20,485 nucleotides of DNA from contig JBAZYX010000078.1 in NCBI GenBank assembly GCA_041659105.1, positions 1-20,485 on the forward strand, read 5' to 3'. Source of the DNA: CAIUKV01 sp041659105 (GTDB lineage: Bacteria > Actinomycetota > Acidimicrobiia > IMCC26256 > PALSA-555). The position numbers were made by a program, and so were the translations under genes. Within the stretch, counting starts at the first letter, position 1, and each line of letters opens with the position of its first letter. Positions 15,131-20,485 of the stretch are shown one piece after another. Below the pieces are notes generated by a model, which saw only the letters and a program-made list of their open reading frames with translations, was not told where the DNA came from and searched no databases.

Positions 15131-16288
15131 GTGACCCCGCCCGAGACCGTCGCCGCCCCCGGCGCCCCCGCGGCGCCGACCGAGATCCGGCTCCCCGCGG
15201 AGCTGCTCCCGAGCGACGGGCGCTTCGGGTCGGGACCGTCGAAGGTGCGGACCGAAGCCCTCGCTCGCCTCGCCGCCACCGGCACGGCCTACATGGGCAC
15301 CAGCCACCGGCGCGACAGCGTGCGGTCGGTGGTGCGGCGCGTGCGCGAGGGCCTCGCCACGCTCTTCGGGCTGCCCGAGGGCTACGAGGTCCTCCTCGGC
15401 AACGGCGGCAGCACCGCGTTCTGGGACGCACTCGCCTTCGGGATGATCGAGCAGCGCAGTGCGCACCTCGTGATCGGCGAGTTCTCGTCCAAGTTCGCGG
15501 CGCTCACGAAGGGCGCGCCCTTCCTCGCCGACCCCGTGGTCGTCGACAGCCCGCCCGGCACCCGCACGACGCTCCCGGCCGATGCCTCCGTCGACCTCTA
15601 CGCGCTGATCCACAACGAGACGTCCACCGGTGTCATGACCGACATCGTCCGGCCCGGCGGCGGCAGCGGCATCGTCGCAGTCGACGCCACGTCGGGCGCG
15701 GGCGGCCTGCGCATCGACCCCACCCAGTTCGACGTCTACTACTTCGCGCCCCAGAAGGCGTTCGCAGGCGAGGGCGGGCTGTGGCTCGCGTGCTGCTCAC
15801 CGGCCGCGGTCGAGCGCATCGAGCGGGTGAAGAGCTCCGGCCGGTGGATCCCGCCGTCGCTCGACCTCGCGATCGCGCTCGAGAACTCCCGCCTCGACCA
15901 GACCTACAACACGCCGGCGCTCGCCACCCTCTTCCTCCTCGCCGACACGATCGAGTGGATGCTCGACCAGGGCGGGCTCGAGTGGGCGGCGACGCGCTGC
16001 GACCGCTCCGCCGAGATCGTCTACGGGTGGGCCGAGGCGCGTGACTTCACGTCGCCGTTCGTCGCCGAGCCGGCGGCGCGCAGCCACGTCAACGCCACCG
16101 TCGACTTCGGTGGCGTGGAGGGCGACGCGCTGTGCGCGGCGCTCCGGGCCAACGGCATCGTCGACGTCGAGCCGTACCGCAAGCTCGGCCGCAACCAGCT
16201 CCGCATCGCGATGTTCCCCGCGATCGAGCCCGACGACCTGGAGATCCTCACCCGGGCGATCGACTACCTCGTCGACGCGCTGCGCTGA
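15131..16288 (+). CDS. serC: Phosphoserine transaminase
   Basis: This 385-residue PLP enzyme of fold type I makes 3-phosphoserine from 3-phosphohydroxypyruvate and glutamate in serine synthesis. Visible features are FGSGPSKVRTEAL near the N-terminus, GTSHRRDSVRSVVRRVREGL, LLGNGGSTAFWDALAFG, HNETSTGV, the PLP aspartate in VDATSGAGG (D185) and the Schiff-base lysine in FAPQKAFAGEGG (K209). It ends with KLGRNQLRIAMFPAI. This is the longer actinobacterial SerC type. GTG 15131 is preceded by TAGGCT with 6 nt between. It is 11 nt upstream of the UGSC-partner gene, so the two may be cotranscribed; serine is also the precursor of selenocysteine, but a functional link is speculative. Confidence 0.93.
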   Translation: MTPPETVAAPGAPAAPTEIRLPAELLPSDGRFGSGPSKVRTEALARLAATGTAYMGTSHRRDSVRSVVRRVREGLATLFGLPEGYEVLLGNGGSTAFWDALAFGMIEQRSAHLVIGEFSSKFAALTKGAPFLADPVVVDSPPGTRTTLPADASVDLYALIHNETSTGVMTDIVRPGGGSGIVAVDATSGAGGLRIDPTQFDVYYFAPQKAFAGEGGLWLACCSPAAVERIERVKSSGRWIPPSLDLAIALENSRLDQTYNTPALATLFLLADTIEWMLDQGGLEWAATRCDRSAEIVYGWAEARDFTSPFVAEPAARSHVNATVDFGGVEGDALCAALRANGIVDVEPYRKLGRNQLRIAMFPAIEPDDLEILTRAIDYLVDALR

Positions 16289-16299
16289 GGCGGGAGACC

Positions 16300-17370
16300 G
16301 TGAGCGCCGACGCCACCGCCGACGACGACGCCGGTCTGCGCTCGCGCCGCGTCGACCTCGGTGCCGCGGAGGACGAAGCCGAGGCGATGTTCGAGCGGGG
16401 CTGGACCGACGGGCTGCCCGTCGTGCCGCCCACGCCCGAGCGGGTCGAGCGCATGCTCACCGGCACCACCAGGGCCCCCGACGACGTCGTCGCGGTCGTC
16501 CCGCCCAACCTCGTCGACTGCACGGTCGAGAAGATCGCGATCAACGCGGTGATGGCGGGCTGCCGGCCGGAGTACCTGCCGGTGGTCATCGCGGCCGTGG
16601 AGGCCGCGTGCACCGACACGTTCAACATGCACGGCCTGCTCGCCACCACCTGGTTCTCCGGGCCGGTCATCGTGGTCAACGGGCCGATCACGCGCGCGAT
16701 CGGCATGAACTCCGGGGTCAACGCGCTCGGCCAGGGCAACCGGGCCAACGCCACGATCGGGCGCGCGTTGCAGCTGGTGGTGCGCAACGTCGGCGGCGGG
16801 AAGCCGGGCGAGGTCGACCGCGCCACGCTCGGGCAGCCGGGCAAGTACACGTTCTGCTTCGCCGAAGACGAGCTCGGTTCGCCGTGGGAGCCGCTCCACG
16901 TCACGCGCGGGCTCGACGCCGGGCAGTCGGCGGTCACGCTGTTCGCCGGCGAAGCGCCCCGCGGGCTCGCCGACCAGCTGGCGCGCACGGCCGACCAGCT
17001 CGCCACCACGTTCGCGGCCTGCCTCCGCACGGTGTGGCACCCGAAGGCCGTGATGGCGTTCGACGCGCTGGTGGTGGTCTCGCCCGAGCACGCCCGGGTC
17101 TTCCGCGACAGCGGCTGGTCGAAAGACCGGCTCGTCGACGAGCTCACGGCCCGGCTCCAGATCCCGGGGGCCGACCTGGTGCGGGGCGCGGGCGGGATGG
17201 CGGAGGGGCTGCCGGAGGCATTCCGCGACAGCACCGTCCCCAAGTTCCGCGACGGCGGCCTGCTGATCGCCCACGCCGGCGGCGGCGCCGGGTTCTTCTC
17301 CGCCATCGTGGGCGGCTGGGCCTCGGGCGCTCTCGGCAGCGACCCCGTCACCCACCCCGTCGCCACCTGA
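16300..17370 (+). CDS. Conserved protein of unknown function, neighbour of the UGSC selenoprotein
   Basis: This 356-residue soluble protein starts at GTG 16300 with GGCGGGAG upstream. Notable segments are RGWTDGLPVVPPTPERVE (33-50), DCTVEKIAINAVMAGCRPEY (73-92), FNMHGLLATTWF, VIVVNGPITRAIGMNSG, ALGQGNRANATIGRAL, GQPGKYTFCFAEDE (178-191) and SPWEPLHVTRG. I have seen closely similar proteins next to or fused with UGSC-type domains, but I cannot assign a reaction. Cysteines at 74, 88, 104, 186 and 241 could take part in thiol or metal chemistry. The very conserved-looking Asn/Gly-rich centre suggests an enzyme. A partnership with the selenoprotein is inferred from position. Confidence 0.8.
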   Translation: MSADATADDDAGLRSRRVDLGAAEDEAEAMFERGWTDGLPVVPPTPERVERMLTGTTRAPDDVVAVVPPNLVDCTVEKIAINAVMAGCRPEYLPVVIAAVEAACTDTFNMHGLLATTWFSGPVIVVNGPITRAIGMNSGVNALGQGNRANATIGRALQLVVRNVGGGKPGEVDRATLGQPGKYTFCFAEDELGSPWEPLHVTRGLDAGQSAVTLFAGEAPRGLADQLARTADQLATTFAACLRTVWHPKAVMAFDALVVVSPEHARVFRDSGWSKDRLVDELTARLQIPGADLVRGAGGMAEGLPEAFRDSTVPKFRDGGLLIAHAGGGAGFFSAIVGGWASGALGSDPVTHPVAT

Positions 17371-17426
17371 CGGCGAGCGACGCCTCAACCCTCGAGGCGT
17401 GGATGACCGTCGGCTGGCGAAGGTGA
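17367..17426 (+). CDS. Possible small peptide frame 1 (CTG start, uncertain)
   Basis: A frame encoding TASDASTLEAWMTVGWRR ends at TGA 17424-17426. No ATG, GTG or TTG start is available close upstream. The only candidate is CTG 17367, which overlaps the TGA of the preceding gene, so translation would need reinitiation at a near-cognate codon. The predicted peptide aligns with frame 2. It may be a decayed copy. Confidence 0.2.
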   Translation: MTASDASTLEAWMTVGWRR

Positions 17427-17467
17427 GCAACGCCTCGAAGGACCAGGCGTGGTGGACCGTCGCGTGG
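17372..17467 (+). repeat. Imperfect direct repeat, 50-bp period, two copies
   Basis: Copies begin at 17372 and 17422. Over the first 46 positions about 34 bases match by eye. Shared blocks include ACGCCTC, AGGCGTGG and GACCGTCG. Each copy encodes S-D/N-A-S-x-x-E/Q-A-W-M/W-T-V-G/A-W in its own frame. The 50-bp period puts the copies in different frames, and each ends by overlapping the next start. Confidence 0.7.
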
Positions 17468-17485
17468 GAGGATGACCGGCGATGA
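17423..17485 (+). CDS. Possible 20-residue Trp-rich peptide overlapping the selenoprotein start
   Basis: GTG 17423 opens a 20-codon frame containing SNASKDQAWWTVAW and an acidic/basic tail. Its TGA (17483-17485) overlaps ATG 17482 of the selenoprotein gene in an ATGA. Its own GTG overlaps the TGA of frame 1 (GTGA). The GGGAGG at 17466-17471 inside it would serve as the selenoprotein's ribosome site. The protein-level match to frame 1, with conservative changes (D/N, E/Q, M/W), hints at selection. No known family recognised. Confidence 0.35.
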   Translation: MSNASKDQAWWTVAWEDDRR

Positions 17486-18021
17486 CGCGTGTCGTGCTCG
17501 ACCCCACGGCGGAGACCAGCCCCAGCACCCGGGAGCGAACGGCCCGGCCCGGATCGCTCGCGGGCCGCACGATCGGGTTGCTCGACATCAGCAAGGCCCG
17601 GGGCGACGTGTTCCTCGACCACCTCGAGTCGCGTCTCACCGCGTCCGGGCTGCGGGTCGAGCGCTTCCGCAAGCCGACCTTCACCAAGCCGGCGCCGATC
17701 GACCTGCGCCACGAGATCGCGACGAAGTGCGACGTCGTGATCGAAGCCCTCGCCGACTGAGGCTCCTGCGCGTCGTGCAGTGTGCACGACATCGTCGGGC
17801 TCGAGGGCCTCGGCATCCCCGGAGTGATGGTTGCGTCCGACCAGTTCGTGCAGGCCGCGGAGATCCAGGCGAGGGCCCTCGGCGCCGATCCCGCCCGGAT
17901 CTTCGTCCCCCACCCGATCCAGGACCGCACCGACGACGAGATGCGGGCGCTGGCCGACCTGGTCTTCGACGCGGTGGTCGCCGCCGTGGTGGCGCCGGGT
18001 CCTCCGGCTGAGGCAGTCTGA
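17482..18021 (+). CDS. UGSC family selenoprotein (in-frame TGA read as selenocysteine)
   Basis: The frame from ATG 17482 reaches TGA at 17758-17760 (codon 93) and continues without a further stop to TGA 18019-18021. Read through, the centre is VIEALAD-U-GSCASCSVHDIVGLEG, which places Sec93 in the U-G-S-C signature that names this family, with C96 and C99 beside it. Total length is 179 residues. The first part holds a Rossmann-like strand and loop (TIGLLDISKARGDVFLDHLE) and a basic segment RFRKPTFTKPAPID. The last part has GIPGVMVASDQFVQAA and FVPHPIQDRTDDEM. A bacterial SECIS-like hairpin follows the TGA. The function is unknown; the Sec/Cys cluster suggests redox or thiol chemistry. SD is GGGAGG, 10 nt before the start. 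Simple gene callers would split this into two genes. Confidence 0.9.
17758..17790 (+). promoter_or_regulatory. bSECIS element with selenocysteine TGA codon
   Basis: TGA 17758-17760 is followed by a hairpin: GTCGTGCA (17772-17779), loop GTG (17780-17782), TGCACGAC (17783-17790). The 8-bp stem is perfect. The apical loop starts 19 nt after the TGA and begins with G then U, which fits the known bacterial SECIS requirements for SelB recruitment (short loop with early G, about 16-37 nt from UGA). Confidence 0.8.
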
Positions 18022-18051
18022 GCGACCAACCACTACCGAGGGAGTGTCGCC

Positions 18052-18765
18052 ATGCTCTGGATCCACGAAGTGCACCGCGTCCGCGGCGCGCAGGAGGACG
18101 AGTTCGAGGCGATGTACCGCGACGAGTGGATGCCCAAGCTCGCCGACACCGGTGACGCCAAGCTCCTGTACTTCGCGCATCTGACCCACGGTTCCGGGCG
18201 CGCGTACACCGTCATCACCATCACGGGGGTGGGGGACGGCGCGGCGTGGGGCAACGTCGTCCGGCGCGTCCAGCGGGGCGACCTGCACGACGCGTCGCGC
18301 GAGCTCGACCAGCTCCGCCACGAGGTCACCGGCAAGATCTTCACGACCGCGTCCTGGGCCCCGATCATCCCGGGCGACCTCGCGTCGGTCGCGGCCGACC
18401 CCAAGCTGGACCACGAGCCCACGCTGTTCATGGAGGACACCGCGTGGCCGTACGACGGCATGCTCCTCGACTACCTCGCCAAGGCCGAGGCGCAATACGC
18501 GCCGAGCATCGCCCAGAGCGGCGCCAGCGGCACCGCGATCATCGAGCTGCAGACGCTGCTGCACACGGCGTGGGGCACCGGCCAGCGGGCCGAAGTGCTG
18601 CTGTGGCAGAAGATCATCGACCAGGACCGCCTGTGGAACCTGTTCGCCACCGAGCTGCCGCCCCAGGCCAAGGCGCCGGGCACGTGGATGAACGACGCCC
18701 TCGTGGTGCGCGACGACTGGCGCAGCCGGCTCCTCCGAACCACCCGCTGGTCGCCGCTGTCCTAG
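18052..18765 (+). CDS. NIPSNAP-like dimeric alpha/beta-barrel protein
   Basis: This 237-residue soluble protein is built from two ferredoxin-like halves. The first (MLWIHEVHRVRGAQEDEFEA, then DAKLLYFAHLTHGSGRAYTV) and the second (TAIIELQTLLHTAWGTGQRA, with EVLLWQKIIDQDRLWNLF) show the pattern of NIPSNAP/EthD-type barrels. A strong SD (GAGGGAG, 18037-18043) precedes ATG 18052, 30 nt after the selenoprotein stop, so it is probably in the same operon. The role is unknown. Its TAG stop overlaps that of the opposing LLM gene within the palindrome CTAG at 18762-18765. Confidence 0.72.
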   Translation: MLWIHEVHRVRGAQEDEFEAMYRDEWMPKLADTGDAKLLYFAHLTHGSGRAYTVITITGVGDGAAWGNVVRRVQRGDLHDASRELDQLRHEVTGKIFTTASWAPIIPGDLASVAADPKLDHEPTLFMEDTAWPYDGMLLDYLAKAEAQYAPSIAQSGASGTAIIELQTLLHTAWGTGQRAEVLLWQKIIDQDRLWNLFATELPPQAKAPGTWMNDALVVRDDWRSRLLRTTRWSPLS

Positions 18766-19589
18766 GCCCCGAGGTCCTCGGCGCTCGCCGTGAAGGCCTC
18801 CACCTGCGGTCGGCCGCCGGCCGGCCAGCCGGCGACCAGGTAACCGAAGCCGGCGTCGCGCCACGCGTCGATCTCGCGCCGCACGTCGTCGATCGAACCC
18901 TCGAGCGACACCGACGCCGCCCGCAACAGCGTCGCGGGGTCGCGGCCGTCGCGCTCGCACAGGTCGTCGAGCAGAGCCGACTTCCGGCTCAGGGACGCGA
19001 CGTCGCCGAAGCAGTGCCACGCGTCGGCGTACTTGGCCACGAGCGGCAACGAGCGCTTCTCGCCCGAGGCCCCGACCCAGATCGGGATGGACGGCTGCTG
19101 CACGGGCTTCGGGTTGATGGTGAGGTGCTCCACCTGCACCTGCTTGCCCGCGTACGTGACGTCGTCCTCGGTGAACACCTTGCGGAAGATCTGGAGCGAG
19201 TCCTCGAGCAGGTCCACGCGCGCGCCGGTGGACGGGAACGGGATGCCCATCCGCGCGTGCTCGTCGCCGAACCACGCGGTGCCGACCGCGAGCTCGAGCC
19301 GGCCGTTCGACGCGTGGTCCACCGTGATCGCCTGCGTGGCGAGGATGGACACCGGCCGGTACGTGAGACCGGTGACGAGCAGCGCGAGGCGCACCCGCGA
19401 CGTGGCCGTGGCGAGCGCGGCCAGCGTGGTCATCCCCTCGAAGCACTCCCCCGGGCCTTCGCCGTACATCGGCTGGAAATGGTCGAAGCCCCACACCCCG
19501 TCGAACCCGAGGTCCTCGGCGAAGCGCGCGCGATCGATGACCTCCGCGAAGGACATGCGCTGCTGGGCGATGTCGAGTCCGATCCTCAC
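18762..19589 (-). CDS. LLM class (luciferase-like) oxidoreductase, probably F420-dependent
   Basis: This 275-residue TIM-barrel protein begins RIGLDIAQQRMSFAEVIDRA, then EDLGFDGVWGFDHF. TSRVRLALLVTGLTYRPV and STGARVDLLEDSLQIFRKVF follow, with INPKPVQQPSIPIWVGASGE in the middle. These are the standard landmarks of bacterial luciferase-like monooxygenase family proteins (PF00296), many of which in actinobacteria use coenzyme F420. I chose GTG 19589 over the longer frame to 19622 because AGGAG lies 6 nt upstream and the barrel's first strand begins immediately. It lies 43 nt downstream of the His-rich protein gene on the same strand. The substrate is unknown. Confidence 0.9.
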   Translation of the reverse strand: MRIGLDIAQQRMSFAEVIDRARFAEDLGFDGVWGFDHFQPMYGEGPGECFEGMTTLAALATATSRVRLALLVTGLTYRPVSILATQAITVDHASNGRLELAVGTAWFGDEHARMGIPFPSTGARVDLLEDSLQIFRKVFTEDDVTYAGKQVQVEHLTINPKPVQQPSIPIWVGASGEKRSLPLVAKYADAWHCFGDVASLSRKSALLDDLCERDGRDPATLLRAASVSLEGSIDDVRREIDAWRDAGFGYLVAGWPAGGRPQVEAFTASAEDLGA

Positions 19590-19632
19590 CTGTGCTCCTC
19601 GTCGTTCGTCGTCGGGGAGCACCCGCGGGCGA

Positions 19633-20485
19633 TCAGTGCGGGACCGACGTCCCCAGCTCCGGGTGCTCAGCGCTGAACGTACCCCAGGCCGACTCCCAGC
19701 CCGGCACGACCCACGCGTGCACCATCCACGACTTCGACCCGTCGGACTTGGTGCCGCCGCGGGCCGCGCACTCCTCGGGGGTCAGGTCGGTGCCCCCGAC
19801 CACGAGGCCGCCGTGGACGCACAGCCCGATGTGCTGGTGCCACGGGTCGTTGGGGCCCGCGAAGCCCTCGGGCGCCGTGGTCGTGCCGGTGACGTAGTAG
19901 CTGAGGCCGACGATGCGGGCGTCGGGGCCGTTGCCGTCGTAGAGCAGCATCTCGGGCGCGTTCGGGTCGAACGTGCCGTCGGCGAGCGAGAACTTCATGT
20001 AGTGCGCGGCGATGCAGGGGATGTAGTTGGTGACCTTGCGATAGCCCGCGGCCGTCGCGTCGGCGGCGGTGGGGTGCTGGAGGGCCGCGTCGCGCGCCGC
20101 GGCGAGCTGGTCGGCGAGCTCCGCGCGCGTCGCGGGGTCGGTGATGGCCTGTTGCACCGACGGGCCGTGGTGGCCGTGACCGCCCGCCCCTTCGCCGTCG
20201 ATGCTCGCGCCGGACTGCTCGCACGGCGACGCGCCGCTCGCGCTCTCGATCCCGGCCGCGGCACCGGCCGCGGCACCGTGCGTGTGACCCCCACCGCTCC
20301 CGGCCGCGCCCGTTCCGGCGGCCACGGCCGCGGGATCGGCACTCCCGCCGGTGTGGATATGGCCACTCCCGACCGCCGCGTGGGTGTGCCCGCCGGCGCC
20401 GTGGCCGTGCTCCCCGGCGAGGGCCGGGGCGACCGAGGCGGTGGTCAGGCCCACGAGCGCCGCGGCGAGGAGCGCGCCGCCCACC
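19633..20485 (-). CDS. His-rich secreted protein, 5' end outside the window
   Basis: At least 283 residues. The visible N-terminus is a hydrophobic signal segment ending in APALAG, without the expected positive charges, so the true start is probably beyond base 20485; GTG 20484 is the only start inside. The mature N-terminal part is low complexity, with His pairs HGH, HTH, HIH, HTH and HGHHG, which suggests metal binding. From about residue 110 a compact domain follows: YIPCIAAHYMKFSLADGTFD, MLLYDGNGPDARIVGLSYYV, NDPWHQHIGLCVHGG and SWMVHAWVVPGWESAWG. This domain carries Cys, His, Met and Trp residues that could bind copper or another metal. I know no name for it. Function is unassigned. Confidence 0.75.
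   Translation of the reverse strand, partial: VGGALLAAALVGLTTASVAPALAGEHGHGAGGHTHAAVGSGHIHTGGSADPAAVAAGTGAAGSGGGHTHGAAAGAAAGIESASGASPCEQSGASIDGEGAGGHGHHGPSVQQAITDPATRAELADQLAAARDAALQHPTAADATAAGYRKVTNYIPCIAAHYMKFSLADGTFDPNAPEMLLYDGNGPDARIVGLSYYVTGTTTAPEGFAGPNDPWHQHIGLCVHGGLVVGGTDLTPEECAARGGTKSDGSKSWMVHAWVVPGWESAWGTFSAEHPELGTSVPH

Noticed and set aside
17758..17760. TGA as a nonsense mutation splitting a pseudogene
   Set aside because: The downstream frame is intact, the residues after it form the GSC of a known UGSC signature, and a SECIS-type hairpin follows at the right distance.
16264..19494. Very long minus-strand open frame (1076 codons)
   Set aside because: It lies antisense to serC, the unknown enzyme, the selenoprotein and the NIPSNAP gene. 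Its translation is Arg/Gly/Ala/His-rich low complexity, typical of high-GC shadow frames.
1..20485. CRISPR array, tRNA, rRNA, IS element or prophage
   Set aside because: No regularly spaced repeats, cloverleaf, rRNA, transposase or phage structural gene was seen on either strand.

Overview
The window is a gene-dense, very GC-rich stretch of bacterial chromosome. Uniform high GC, GTG starts, many start codons 6-7 nt after a TANNNT hexamer (leaderless style), a WS/DGAT-type acyltransferase, an F420-type luciferase-like oxidoreductase and a tiny bL37-like ribosomal protein all point to Actinomycetota. The gene mix suggests Acidimicrobiia, but that assignment is inference. I see no rRNA, tRNA, CRISPR array, IS element or phage gene.

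Layout. 58-1323 (-) is an MFS exporter, divergent from a SnoaL/NTF2-like protein (1401-1841 +). Next, on the minus strand (1858-3591), is a putative lipoprotein whose subtilisin-like protease domain is in permuted order: the Ser-containing part comes first, and the Asp, His and Asn parts come after a long Thr-rich linker. 3818-3904 (+) holds a 28-residue basic protein resembling bL37. 3846-5766 (-) is a coupled operon: Rrf2 regulator, SDR-type epimerase, small membrane protein. Its promoter carries a perfect inverted repeat over the -10 box. 5870-8086 (+) encodes a secreted SIMPL-domain protein, an enoyl-CoA hydratase-like protein and a membrane protein. 8190-12246 (+) encodes an MBOAT O-acyltransferase, a membrane-anchored SGNH/DUF459 protein and a WS/DGAT-like acyltransferase, which suggests envelope acylation and lipid metabolism. 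12281-13614 is an ECF sigma factor coupled to a membrane protein that is probably its regulator. 13695-15121 is a coupled molybdopterin oxidoreductase and cytochrome b pair.

15131-18765 (+) is the second region of special interest. It runs serC, a conserved protein of unknown function, two tiny overlapping Trp-containing reading frames that resemble each other, a selenoprotein of the UGSC type, and a NIPSNAP-like protein. The selenoprotein has an in-frame TGA at 17758-17760, read here as selenocysteine. An 8-bp perfect hairpin with a GTG loop lies at the spacing expected of a bacterial SECIS. Downstream on the minus strand are an LLM-class oxidoreductase (18762-19589) and a His-rich secreted protein that runs off the right edge.

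The two strongest observations are the naturally permuted subtilase with all four catalytic-site residues retained, and the UGSC selenoprotein with its SECIS and upstream peptide frames. No computation or database search was possible. Family names come from recognising motifs by eye.
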